Shown in pieces: positions 7,859-15,913 of a stretch of 64,000 nucleotides of DNA. Below the pieces are notes generated by a model, which was not told the origin of the DNA, searched no databases, and worked only from the letters and a program-made list of their open reading frames with translations. The translations under genes and the position numbers were made by a program. Source of the DNA: Oscillospiraceae bacterium. Lineage in GTDB: Bacteria; Bacillota; Clostridia; Oscillospirales; Ruminococcaceae. The stretch spans positions 84,387-148,386 of the forward strand of contig SVNC01000004.1 in the NCBI GenBank assembly GCA_015067025.1. Reading direction: 5' to 3'. Within the stretch, counting starts at the first letter, position 1, and every line of letters begins with the position of its first letter.

Positions 7859-8728
7859 ATGAAAATTAAATTTATCACCGACAGTTGCAGCGACTTATCC
7901 TACGAAGACGAGGAAAAATACGGCATTGACATAATGCCCTTTGATATAACACTCGGAGAAAGAAGTCTTGCAGAGCGTGTGGATTTTACACCTCAGGAAT
8001 TTCTTACAATGATAGACAGATCCGAATTCTTACCCAAGACCTCTCAGATCGTGTCCTATCGTTTTGAAGAAAAGATGTTAAAGTACTACGAAGAAGGCTA
8101 TGACGCTATCGTGTTCGTACTTATCAATTCCACAGGCTCACAGACCTATAACAATGCATTAGCCGCAAAGGAAAGCGTACTTTCCGAACGCCCTGAAATC
8201 GCGGATATGAGAATTGAAATAGTTGATACCCACTGCTACTCGGTAGGCTACGGCTACCCTCTTGTAGAAGCCTGCAAGAAGATAAACGCAGGTCAGAGCC
8301 TTGACGTGGTATTAGCGTACTTAAATGATATGTTTAACTGCGTTGAAACCTATCTTATAGGACTTGAACTTCGTCATATGAAGAAGTCGGGCAGAATAAA
8401 CGCCGCAGCCGCTTTCTTAGGCGAGCTTATGGGATTAAAGCCGCTTATCTCTCTTATTGACGGTGAAAGTGCAGTGCTCAAAAAGAGCCGTGGTGATAAA
8501 AAGGCTATTTCCGATGCTGTTGAATACATCTCATCAAGAGCTAAGCCCGGCACTCCCTGGCAGTTCTTACGCACCACCGAAAAGGAGATCGAGGACGAAT
8601 TCATAAAGCAGTACACTGCAAAGGTTGGTCAGCCTCCCGCAATGGTAAGCTATGCCGGTGCGGCAGTTGCCTCCAACACAGGCCCTCACACTCTCGGCAT
8701 CGTTATCCGTGGCGAAGCCCGCCGCTGA
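7859..8728 (+). CDS. DegV family fatty-acid-binding protein
   Basis: A 289-residue DegV-family (EDD fold) protein. Members bind fatty acids in a buried pocket and some (FakB) present them to the kinase FakA for incorporation into phospholipids. The family start is clear: KFITDSCSDLSYE, then FDITLGE, the SQIVSYRFEE block, and LRHMKKSGRINAAAAFLGELMGLKPLIS in the second domain. AGAAAGGAAC precedes the ATG. No FakA-like gene is nearby. The gene is followed by repeat DNA and a shared terminator at 9003-9029. Confidence 0.9.
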   Translation: MKIKFITDSCSDLSYEDEEKYGIDIMPFDITLGERSLAERVDFTPQEFLTMIDRSEFLPKTSQIVSYRFEEKMLKYYEEGYDAIVFVLINSTGSQTYNNALAAKESVLSERPEIADMRIEIVDTHCYSVGYGYPLVEACKKINAGQSLDVVLAYLNDMFNCVETYLIGLELRHMKKSGRINAAAAFLGELMGLKPLISLIDGESAVLKKSRGDKKAISDAVEYISSRAKPGTPWQFLRTTEKEIEDEFIKQYTAKVGQPPAMVSYAGAAVASNTGPHTLGIVIRGEARR

Positions 8729-8970
8729 GAAGCGTGCCGCTTCTGTCATTTTCTGCGAAGCGTGCCACTTCTGTCATTTCCTGCGAAGCGTGCCGCTTCT
8801 GTCATTTCCTGCCTTTTAAAATCTTCATCTTTGCGAAGTAAAGCAAAACGGCAGGAGAATAATCGTGTTCTGAGTTATAAAAAGCTATTGCGTGCCGCTT
8901 CTGTCATTTCCTGCCTTTATAAACCCTCATCTTTGCAAAGTAAAACAAAACGGCAGGAGAACAAATATAC
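8729..8970 (+). repeat. Dispersed two-hairpin repeat, tandem copies A and B
   Basis: The unit GCGTGCCGCTTCTGTCATTT is repeated four times (three in tandem at 8731-8812, with one base changed to GCCACTTC in the second, and one at 8891-8910). Twice it is followed by the sequence that closes with AACGGCAGGAG (8812-8857 and 8912-8961). Each unit can form a GAAGCG/CGCTTC hairpin, followed by a longer CTGCC/GGCAG stem. Related copies lie near 11330-11410, 25015-25090 and 51390-51465. Confidence 0.8.
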
Positions 8971-9002
8971 TATAAATCTTAACACGTACATTTACAAAAA
9001 TA

Positions 9003-9029
9003 TCCCCGCCTGAAGGCGGGGATTTATTT
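9003..9029. terminator. Bidirectional terminator between the DegV and MATE genes
   Basis: Stem TCCCCGCC / GGCGGGGA with loop TGAA (9003-9022), followed by TTTATTTTA on the plus strand and ATATTTTTG on the minus strand. It can end both converging genes. Confidence 0.85.
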
Positions 9030-10411
9030 TATTCTTCTGTTGTTTCTATCGCTTCCGTCTTTACCACAAGCGTTTTGTATATCCGTCCGTAAACTATCGT
9101 CGTTATAACAAAGGTTATCATATCAGATACAAGCTGTGAGCCTACAACACCGTAAATACCAAAGAAATGATTTGCTATAAGCAGTATCGGGATGTATACT
9201 ATACCCTGACGGCATACTGCAAGTAAAAGTGACTCCTTACCCTTACCCATAGCTTGTAAGCAGAAATTCTTCTGGAAGTTACTTATCATAAAGGGAGTAG
9301 CAAGACAGGCTATTCTTAAAAAGTCCTTGCCGTAGGCTATTGTGGTGGCTTCGCCTATAAAAATCCTTACTATAGGCTCTGCGAATATTTCAAATGCCAA
9401 TATGCAGGTACCCGCCATAATCATACCTGTAAGCTGTGCTGCTTTTATAAAGCCGTTCATTCGCTTATAGTTTGCCGCCGCATAGTTATAAGCTACAAGC
9501 GGCATCATTCCCTGACAAAGCCCCATGCCGATATTAAGCGGTAGCATATCTATCTTTACAACTATACTCAAAGCCGCAAGCTCAATATCGCTGTGGCCGG
9601 AGGCTAAATTGTTCTTCAGTATTGCCGCTGTTGCCGCAAGCATTGCAGAAAGCGTTGAAGGAAGGCCTATAGCAAATACCGAGCCGATAGAGGCTTTTGA
9701 CGGTATCATCAGTTTAGGTGATAAAGTCAGTACCGATTTTTTTCTGAGTCTTAAAAATTCAAAAAGGAAATATAAAAGTGCAATGACGTTTGAAAGCATT
9801 GTAGCTATCGCCGCACCCGTTACTTCATTTCCTGAGGGAAGCACAACGAACATAAATATCGGGTCAAGGATGATATTCATAACACCGCCAAGGGCAAGTC
9901 CGAAGCTTGATTTGCCCGAATATCCCGCACTGCGAAGCAGATGTGACATTGCAACGCTTACTATCATCGGTATACCGCCTACAAATACAGTCCAGAATAT
10001 ATATTCCCTGCAGTAGCCTATAGTATTCTGAGATGCACCTAACAAAAATGAAATCGGATCGGCAAAGAGAAATGCCACAACAGAGCATATTATACCTATA
10101 AGGAGCGAACCGTAAAAGCTGAAAGAGCAGACCTTTTTCGCTTCCTCTTCCCTGCTTATACCGAGCAATCTTGACATAAGACTGCCGCCACCTACACCGA
10201 AAAGGTTTGTGAAGGCACTCATTACAAAGAATACGTTACCCACTACACCTGCCGCCGCCACTTTATAAGGGTCGTCAGTCATACCGATAAATATGGTATC
10301 CGCCATATTGTATATCATCGAAATAAGCTGGCTGATGATAGTCGGTATCGCCATTGCCGCTAAAGCCTTGGCTATAGGGGCGTTTTCAAAAAGTTCCTTT
10401 TTTTCGTTCAT
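9029..10411 (-). CDS. MATE family efflux transporter
   Basis: A multidrug/toxin extrusion transporter of 460 residues with about 12 hydrophobic segments, driven by Na+ or H+. The family start PIAKALAAMAIPTIISQLISMIYNMADTIF is characteristic, with the duplicated N- and C-terminal halves (second half from about residue 235, GSVFAIGLPSTLSAML). The start was set at ATG 10409-10411 (MNEKKELF). A longer reading begins with TTG at 10444, but this overlaps the upstream terminator hairpin and has no ribosome site. The substrate cannot be predicted. Confidence 0.92.
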   Translation of the reverse strand: MNEKKELFENAPIAKALAAMAIPTIISQLISMIYNMADTIFIGMTDDPYKVAAAGVVGNVFFVMSAFTNLFGVGGGSLMSRLLGISREEEAKKVCSFSFYGSLLIGIICSVVAFLFADPISFLLGASQNTIGYCREYIFWTVFVGGIPMIVSVAMSHLLRSAGYSGKSSFGLALGGVMNIILDPIFMFVVLPSGNEVTGAAIATMLSNVIALLYFLFEFLRLRKKSVLTLSPKLMIPSKASIGSVFAIGLPSTLSAMLAATAAILKNNLASGHSDIELAALSIVVKIDMLPLNIGMGLCQGMMPLVAYNYAAANYKRMNGFIKAAQLTGMIMAGTCILAFEIFAEPIVRIFIGEATTIAYGKDFLRIACLATPFMISNFQKNFCLQAMGKGKESLLLAVCRQGIVYIPILLIANHFFGIYGVVGSQLVSDMITFVITTIVYGRIYKTLVVKTEAIETTEE

Positions 10412-10433
10412 TAATATCTCTTTTCTATTTATA

Positions 10434-10470
10434 TTTCTACGCAAAAACAGAACCGACGTCTGCGGTTCTG
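10434..10470 (-). terminator. Terminator after the VOC gene
   Basis: On the minus strand CAGAACCG pairs with CGGTTCTG (10448-10470) and is followed by a T-run (GTTTTTGCG). It separates the VOC gene from the MATE gene. Confidence 0.7.
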
Positions 10471-10515
10471 TCTATAATTATATTACTGATTTTTAAAAAA
10501 GTCAAGAAAAAACGA

Positions 10516-10899
10516 TCAAACCGTTATTTCGACAATAATATTTCCGATTTCTGCACAGCTTTCGTAATATCCATCACCCGTTGTTCTCGGACCGCTTAGT
10601 ATTCTGTAGCCGTCATCAGAAAGTCTTTTTGTAAGGTCGTCCACCTTTTTCTTACTGCCGACGCTGAAAGCAATATGATGATAGCCCTCAGAGTAATCCT
10701 CTGCAGATATGAATTTTGTTTCAGGTCTGTTCATAATTTCAAGCCTTGCACCATCGGAAAAACTTAAAAAGTAGGAGCGAAACCCCGTATTTTTATTATG
10801 ATAACCCTCGTTTGACAGAGCACCGAAATATTTTATGAAAAATTCTCTCATTCTTTCAAGGTCGGTTACGTAAAGGGCGATGTGGTCAATTTTTATCAT
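10516..10899 (-). CDS. VOC (glyoxalase/dioxygenase) superfamily protein
   Basis: A 127-residue protein of one VOC domain. It starts with KIDHIALYVTDLERM, with a candidate metal histidine in DHIA, and has a GYHHIAFSVGSKKKVDDL segment holding another histidine and a C-terminal SCAEIGNIIVEI with a glutamate, consistent with metal binding by two paired beta-alpha-beta motifs. Possible roles include lactoylglutathione-lyase-like or methylmalonyl-CoA epimerase-like chemistry, or resistance; none is decided by the sequence. It is a single-gene unit with its own terminator. Confidence 0.85.
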   Translation of the reverse strand: MIKIDHIALYVTDLERMREFFIKYFGALSNEGYHNKNTGFRSYFLSFSDGARLEIMNRPETKFISAEDYSEGYHHIAFSVGSKKKVDDLTKRLSDDGYRILSGPRTTGDGYYESCAEIGNIIVEITV

Positions 10900-10920
10900 T
10901 GATTTTCTCCTGTGAAAGTA

Positions 10921-11321
10921 AGATAAATTGTTATTTATCGCTCCGCTGTGGTTATTGTAGCCCCCAACCCCCTTGCCCCCTTCCCCCTTAGGGAAGGGGG
11001 ATTAATGAGGGGCTACCGCCCCTTGTGACCCTTTGGGGCTACCGCCCCAGCAGTCCAAGGGACTGCGACGCCCTTTAGGGCAATAAACCATCGTTTATTT
11101 CGGCGTTTGAGGGCAATTTACCACTTTGTTTTAATTATAATCATTTCCGTAGGGGCGACTATTAGTCGCCCGTATACAACCAACCGCCGAAGGGAGCAGT
11201 TCGCAGAACTGCGACAATTTCGGCAAAATCTTTTTGCCGAAATATATTTCCTCGGGGGAAAGGGGGTCAGGGGGTTTGGGGCTACAATGCCTACGGCAAC
11301 CCTATAAACAACAATTTATCG
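10921..11321. mobile_element. MITE-like modular element, copy 1
   Basis: A non-coding element of about 400 bp between the VOC and aguB genes. The left end (GATAAATTGTTATTTAT ... ATTGTAGCCCC) is repeated in reverse at the right end (GGGGCTACAAT ... ATAAACAACAATTTATC, 11277-11320), giving imperfect terminal inverted repeats of about 44 bp. The inside is a chain of small palindromes such as GCAGTCC/GGACTGC, GGGCGAC/GTCGCCC and TTTCGGCAAAA/TTTTGCCGAAA. There is no transposase. A second copy is at 15914-16454. Confidence 0.75.
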
Positions 11322-11424
11322 TACACAATGGTGTAATCCCTGCCGTTCGCCAAGTTCCATATATAACAATGATGTAAAAAGGCAGGAGTTGCCCGCGGTG
11401 GCACACCGCAAACAACAATTTATC
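11322..11424 (-). repeat. Dispersed two-hairpin repeat, copy D, next to MITE copy 1
   Basis: On the minus strand this reads GCGGTGTGCCACCGC, a hairpin, then CTCCTGCCTTTTTACAT and a closing GAACGGCAGG. It is the same family as the copies at 8729-8970, 25015-25090 and 51390-51465. It is followed on the plus strand by a second AACAACAATTTATC (11411-11424), identical to the MITE right end at 11307-11320, so the repeat seems to sit between two alternative MITE ends. Confidence 0.7.
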
Positions 11425-11473
11425 TGCTAATTACATAATCTAAAAGCACCCTCCATAAAGAAGGTGCTTTGTG

Positions 11474-12352
11474 TCAATGATTCATTATCCTTCCGTAAAG
11501 CTCGGGTCTGCGATCTCTGAACACGCCCCAGCTCTGACGGAATTCTCTGTTCGCTTCAAGGTCGGTAACAGAGGTGATTATCATTTCATTTTCCCTGTCT
11601 GCCTCTGCCATTATCTCGCCTGTCGCATCGGTTATAAAGGACGAGCCGTAGAAAGTGAGCGATGATTCCTGATACTGATTATCTTCAGAGGGGATAACCT
11701 CCTCTGTGCCTATTCTGTTTGCCGCTATAACGGGGATGAGATTGGATGCAGAATGTCCCTGCATTGCTCTTCTCCAATGAGGCATAGAATCACATTCTAA
11801 AATAGGCTCACTACCTATGGCTGTGGGATATAAAAGCATATCCGCACCCATTAACGCCATACATCTTGCCGCCTCAGGAAACCACTGGTCCCAGCAGATA
11901 CCGACACCGATATTGCCGTATCTTGTTTTCCACACCTTAAAGCCTGTATCTCCGGGAGTAAAATAGAATTTCTCCTGATAGAAATGATCATCAGGTATAT
12001 GGCTTTTACGATATACTCCCATAAGACTTCCGTCTGCATCTATCATAGCTATAGAATTGAAAAAAGTATTGCCGTACTTTTCGTAAAAGCTTACGGGGAT
12101 AACCGTACCCGTTTCTCTTGCAACCTGCATAAAGCGTTTTACCGCAGGGTTTTCCTCTGTAGTTTCGGCATAGTAGTAAAACTCGTAATTTCTTTGCTGG
12201 CAGAAGTAAGGCGTTTCAAAAAGCTCAGGGAGAAGTATTACCTTTGCCCCGTCTGCCGCCGCCTGACGCACCATATATTCAGCCTTTGCAATGTTTTCGT
12301 CACGCTCTTCATTACAGCTCATCTGTATTGCCGCTACCTTGACCTTACTCAT
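11474..12352 (-). CDS. aguB: N-carbamoylputrescine amidase (AguB)
   Basis: A nitrilase-superfamily amidase of 292 residues that splits N-carbamoylputrescine into putrescine, CO2 and ammonia. The Glu-Lys-Cys triad is in LLPELFETPYFCQ, YRKSHIPDDHFYQEKFYF and VGICWDQWFPEAAR; these motifs are diagnostic for AguB. The start is ATG 12350-12352 (MSKVKVAAIQMSC), preceded by AGAGGGG; a longer frame to 12406 overlaps the aguA 3' end and lacks a ribosome site. It is the last gene of the iorA-iorB-aguA-aguB unit, 20 bp after aguA. Confidence 0.95.
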   Translation of the reverse strand: MSKVKVAAIQMSCNEERDENIAKAEYMVRQAAADGAKVILLPELFETPYFCQQRNYEFYYYAETTEENPAVKRFMQVARETGTVIPVSFYEKYGNTFFNSIAMIDADGSLMGVYRKSHIPDDHFYQEKFYFTPGDTGFKVWKTRYGNIGVGICWDQWFPEAARCMALMGADMLLYPTAIGSEPILECDSMPHWRRAMQGHSASNLIPVIAANRIGTEEVIPSEDNQYQESSLTFYGSSFITDATGEIMAEADRENEMIITSVTDLEANREFRQSWGVFRDRRPELYGRIMNH

Positions 12353-12372
12353 TTTACTACCCCTCTTTTCTG

Positions 12373-13482
12373 TTATTTGTATTCCGGAATCTGATGTGTG
12401 ATGCAATGTATATTACCGCCACCGATAAGTATATCCCTTGCATAAACGGATATGACCTCTTTTTCGGGGAATACTGACCTTACTATTTCAAAAGCTCTCT
12501 TATCAGCCTCTTCGTTTTCGCCGCCAAAGGCAGGCATAACGACAGTTTCATTGCCGATATAGAGATTGACGTAGCTTGCGGAAAGTCTTTCGCTAACGTC
12601 CCTTGTAGGTTCACCAAAGCAGTAATCAAGCCCCTCAACCTCGTCCTCTGTCATAAAAACCGGCTTTGGCATAGGGAGTTTTATTACTTCTATCTTTTCG
12701 CCCATAGCGTCAGTACTGTTTTCGAGAACCTGTAAACATTCTTTGCAAACCTTATACTGCGGGTCGTTTTCATCCTCACACCATGAAAGCAAAACCTTAT
12801 GCGGTGCGGCAAACACGCAGATATTATCAACGTGCTCGTTGGTTTCATCCCCTAAAATGCCGCGGGGTAGCCATATTACCTTTTCTGCTCCAAGACCCTC
12901 GCAAAGCTTTTGCTCTATCTCTTCCCTTGACATATCAGGATTTCTACCCTTGCTTAAAAGACAAGCTTCGGTTGTAAGTACCGTGCCAAGTCCGTCAACG
13001 CTTATACTTCCGCCCTCTAAAACAAAGTCGGAAAAATCATACATATCAATATCATAAATGTCGCAGACCTTTTTTGCTATGGCATTATCCATGTCCCAAG
13101 GGAAATAAAGCCCGTCATATAGTCCGCCCCAGGCATTGAAATACCAGTCAACTCCTCTTATGCCACCTTTACCATCTGTGACAAATTCGGGGCTGATGTC
13201 CCTTGCCCATGCGTCGTCCGAGGACATCTCAACCACCCTTATATAATCGGGGAGTAATCGTCTTGCATTGTCGTATTGAGCCGCACTTGCAAGCATAGTT
13301 ACCTTTTCGCCTTTTGCAATAGCCTTTGCCACTTCGGCAAAAGCTTTTCTTGCTTTTACAGCGCCGTACTGCCAGGAATCAGCTCTTTCGGGAAATATCA
13401 TTATACATCCGCTGTGGGCACTGAATTCCGCAGGCATACGGTATCCGTCTTTTTTAGGCGTACTGTTTTTTATTATTTTCAT
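12373..13482 (-). CDS. aguA: Agmatine deiminase (AguA)
   Basis: It converts agmatine to N-carbamoylputrescine and ammonia, the step before AguB. The protein has 369 residues, typical of the family. Key motifs are RMPAEFSAHSGCIMIFPER, WARDISPEFV, DGLYFPWD, VLEGGSISVDG and the C-terminal GGGNIHCITHQIP with the catalytic cysteine. The ATG lies one base after the iorB stop codon, so aguA is tightly bound to the ior genes. A partner amino-acid decarboxylase lies 4.5 kb away at 17956-19305 and could supply agmatine. Confidence 0.96.
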   Translation of the reverse strand: MKIIKNSTPKKDGYRMPAEFSAHSGCIMIFPERADSWQYGAVKARKAFAEVAKAIAKGEKVTMLASAAQYDNARRLLPDYIRVVEMSSDDAWARDISPEFVTDGKGGIRGVDWYFNAWGGLYDGLYFPWDMDNAIAKKVCDIYDIDMYDFSDFVLEGGSISVDGLGTVLTTEACLLSKGRNPDMSREEIEQKLCEGLGAEKVIWLPRGILGDETNEHVDNICVFAAPHKVLLSWCEDENDPQYKVCKECLQVLENSTDAMGEKIEVIKLPMPKPVFMTEDEVEGLDYCFGEPTRDVSERLSASYVNLYIGNETVVMPAFGGENEEADKRAFEIVRSVFPEKEVISVYARDILIGGGNIHCITHQIPEYK

Positions 13483-13483
13483 T

Positions 13484-14062
13484 TTATACTAACTTTGTAC
13501 CAAGCTCGAAAGCCTTTTCGTTGATTTCAATAACCTTCTTAGGTACACATTCTTCTACAGCCTTTTTCCAAGCCGCTTCATCAAAGCCCTTTAATACCTT
13601 TGATAAAACACCCATAAGAACAACGTTTACTGCCTTTGCACTACCCGCTTCGTTAGCGGCGGAAAGTGCGTCAACTGCGATAAGATCAATACCCTTATCG
13701 GCAATCTTTTCGAGGAGTCCCTCGGGATACTGTGCCGCACCTGTGATAACAGGCATGGGGCTTATCTTCTGTGAGTTTGTGATAACTGTACCGCCCTTTT
13801 TGAGAGAGGAAAGCCATCTTGCAGCTTCAAGCTGTTCAAAGGATACGATGATATCAGCCTGACCCTTTTCGATAACAGGGCTGTATACCTTTTCACCATA
13901 CTTGATGTAGGTTACTACAGAACCGCCACGCTGGCTCATTCCGTGTACCTCACTTACCTTTACGTCATAGCCTGCAGAGCCTAAAACGTTACCTAATATA
14001 CGGCTGGCAAGCAGAGTACCCTGACCGCCAACGCCTACGATCATAATTGAATTTGTGTTCAT
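13484..14062 (-). CDS. iorB: Indolepyruvate ferredoxin oxidoreductase, beta subunit (IorB)
   Basis: The small subunit (192 residues) of the arylpyruvate:ferredoxin oxidoreductase, corresponding to the gamma domain of other 2-oxoacid oxidoreductases. The N-terminus SIMIVGVGGQGTLLASRILG is the hallmark, followed by EVHGMSQRGGSVV. Start ATG 14060-14062 follows GGGGGACAG; the frame continues upstream to 14092 but only into the iorA end. It lies 13 bp after iorA. With IorA it oxidises aryl 2-oxoacids to aryl-acyl-CoA with reduced ferredoxin, or runs in reverse to make aryl 2-oxoacids. Confidence 0.95.
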   Translation of the reverse strand: MNTNSIMIVGVGGQGTLLASRILGNVLGSAGYDVKVSEVHGMSQRGGSVVTYIKYGEKVYSPVIEKGQADIIVSFEQLEAARWLSSLKKGGTVITNSQKISPMPVITGAAQYPEGLLEKIADKGIDLIAVDALSAANEAGSAKAVNVVLMGVLSKVLKGFDEAAWKKAVEECVPKKVIEINEKAFELGTKLV

Positions 14063-14075
14063 ATTTCTGTCCCCC

Positions 14076-15809
14076 TTATTCTTCGATAGCACCGAACTTG
14101 CACATCTGGTTGCAAAGTCCGCAGCCTACGCAGAGTGTAGCGTCAATAGTTACACCGTTTTCGCCCCAGCATAATGCAGGACAGCCTATCTTCATACAAG
14201 CCTTGCAGTTCTTGCACTTGTCGGGATTAATTTTAAAGGGAGCTTTATGCTTTACAGTCTTGAGAAGTGCACAAGGACGGCGTGCGATAATTACAGAAGG
14301 TTCATCCTTTGCAAGCTCTTCCTTGATTACGCTTTCAGTTTCAGTAAGGTTATTGGGGTCAATAACTCTTACGCTGCTTATACCAACTGCCTTTGCAAGT
14401 GCTTCAAGATTAACTGCCGCCGCAGGGTCGCCGTAAATATTCATACCGTTTGCGGGGTTATTCTGATGTCCTGTCATACCTGTGATGCTGTTATCAAGGA
14501 TGAGGACTGTAGAATTACTTCTGTTGTATGCGATATTGATAAGACCTGTAACGCCGCTGTGGATAAAGGTGCTGTCACCGATAACCGCTACAGACTTGCC
14601 TTCAAACTCGCCCTTTCTACCCTTATTAAAGCCGTGCAGACCGCTTACAGACGCACCCATACATACTGTAGTATCAATAGCTGATAAAGGAGCGGCAGAG
14701 CCTAACGTATAGCAACCGATATCGCCGCTTAACATTACGCCAAGCTTCTTTAATATGTAGAATACACCTCTGTGGGGACATCCTGCGCAAAGTACGGGAG
14801 GACGAACGGGAATAGCCTCGTCAAGAACTGTAAATTCGTCAGTTTCGTTTAAGATAACCTGCTTTATCTTGCTCTGGAAATATTCGCCCTGGAGTGTAAA
14901 TAATTCCTTACCCTTTACTTCAATACCGTTCTTGCGGCAATGGGTTTCGATAACGTCGTCAAGCTCTTCGATAACGTATAAGGTCTTAACCTTAGCGGCA
15001 AATTCCTTGATAAGATTTACAGGCAGGGGATTTACCATACCAAGCTTTAAATAGCTTGCCTTGTCCCCTAAAGCTTCTTTAGCAAACTGGTAGCAGATAC
15101 CTGATGTGATAACACCGATTTCATCGCTGTTCATTTCAATAGTGTTGATACCTGAATTTTCTGCATATTCAGTAAGCTTTAAGGTTCTTTCTTCAACTAC
15201 AACGTGCTTTTTGATAGCATTTGCAGGAACCATTACGTACTTAGCGATATCCTTCTTATATTCGGGAAGAGCCTTTTCAACTCTGTCGCATTCTTCAACA
15301 GTAGACTGGGAATGGCTTACTCTTGTTGTAAGTCTTAAGATTACGGGAGTATCAAACTGCTCGGAGATCTCATAGGCTAGCTTTGTGTATTCCTTACATT
15401 CAGCAGAATCGGAGGGCTCTAACATAGGAACCTTTGCACCGATTGCATAGTGACGGGAATCCTGCTCATTCTGTGAGCTGTGCATACCCGGGTCGTCAGC
15501 AACCGCTAAAACAAAACCGCCGTTTACACCTGTGTAGGAGGCAGTGAATAAGGGGTCAGCCGCAACGTTTAAGCCTACGTGCTTCATAGCACAGAAGCTT
15601 CTTGCACCTGCAATGCTTGCACCGATCGCTACTTCGCAGGCTACCTTTTCATTAGGAGCCCATTCACAGTACATTTCTTCCGCATTGTATTTTGATGCGA
15701 ACTCTGTTATTTCGGTACTGGGTGTACCGGGATAGCTTGATACCACGCTGACGCCTGCTTCGTATAAGCCACGGGCTACAGCCTGGTTACCTAACATTAA
15801 TTTTGCCAT
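14076..15809 (-). CDS. iorA: Indolepyruvate ferredoxin oxidoreductase, alpha subunit (IorA)
   Basis: The large subunit (577 residues) carrying thiamine diphosphate and iron-sulfur clusters. The order is: pyrimidine-binding domain (LMLGNQAVARGLYEAG at the start), a transketolase-C-like middle, a TPP domain with CAGCPHRGVFYIL, GDIGCYTLG and GDSTFIHSG ... DNSITGMTG (metal and diphosphate binding), and a C-terminal ferredoxin domain with two cysteine groups, CKNCKACMKIGC and CVGCGLCNQMC. The start is ATG 15807-15809 with AAAGGAA upstream. It is first in the operon, driven by the promoter at 15864-15892. Co-transcription with aguAB is unusual and has no obvious biochemical reason. Confidence 0.96.
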   Translation of the reverse strand: MAKLMLGNQAVARGLYEAGVSVVSSYPGTPSTEITEFASKYNAEEMYCEWAPNEKVACEVAIGASIAGARSFCAMKHVGLNVAADPLFTASYTGVNGGFVLAVADDPGMHSSQNEQDSRHYAIGAKVPMLEPSDSAECKEYTKLAYEISEQFDTPVILRLTTRVSHSQSTVEECDRVEKALPEYKKDIAKYVMVPANAIKKHVVVEERTLKLTEYAENSGINTIEMNSDEIGVITSGICYQFAKEALGDKASYLKLGMVNPLPVNLIKEFAAKVKTLYVIEELDDVIETHCRKNGIEVKGKELFTLQGEYFQSKIKQVILNETDEFTVLDEAIPVRPPVLCAGCPHRGVFYILKKLGVMLSGDIGCYTLGSAAPLSAIDTTVCMGASVSGLHGFNKGRKGEFEGKSVAVIGDSTFIHSGVTGLINIAYNRSNSTVLILDNSITGMTGHQNNPANGMNIYGDPAAAVNLEALAKAVGISSVRVIDPNNLTETESVIKEELAKDEPSVIIARRPCALLKTVKHKAPFKINPDKCKNCKACMKIGCPALCWGENGVTIDATLCVGCGLCNQMCKFGAIEE

Positions 15810-15863
15810 AATAAAAATTCCTTTCGGTAAAAATTTACATAGTTCTTCATTATAGATAGTATC

Positions 15864-15892
15864 ATTATACACTATTTTTTGCCTGTTGTAAA
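15864..15892 (-). promoter_or_regulatory. Sigma-A promoter for the iorA-iorB-aguA-aguB operon
   Basis: On the minus strand TTTACA (15887-15892) and TATAAT (15864-15869) are 17 bases apart. MITE copy 2 begins only about 22 bp upstream of the -35 box. Confidence 0.8.
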
Positions 15893-15913
15893 TAATAAAA
15901 TGAAAAGAAGAGG

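Noticed and set aside
8762..9013. Open frame of 83 codons with internal amino-acid repeats downstream of the DegV gene
   Set aside because: It only translates the tandem copies of the two-hairpin repeat and runs up to the terminator; no ribosome site.
11107..11307. Open frame of 66 codons inside MITE copy 1, and a similar one at 16186-16425 in copy 2
   Set aside because: Both translate the same repeat module (sharing ISVGATISRPYTTNRRR) but lack a ribosome site and read through palindromes; the likeness comes from the DNA repeat, not from a conserved protein.
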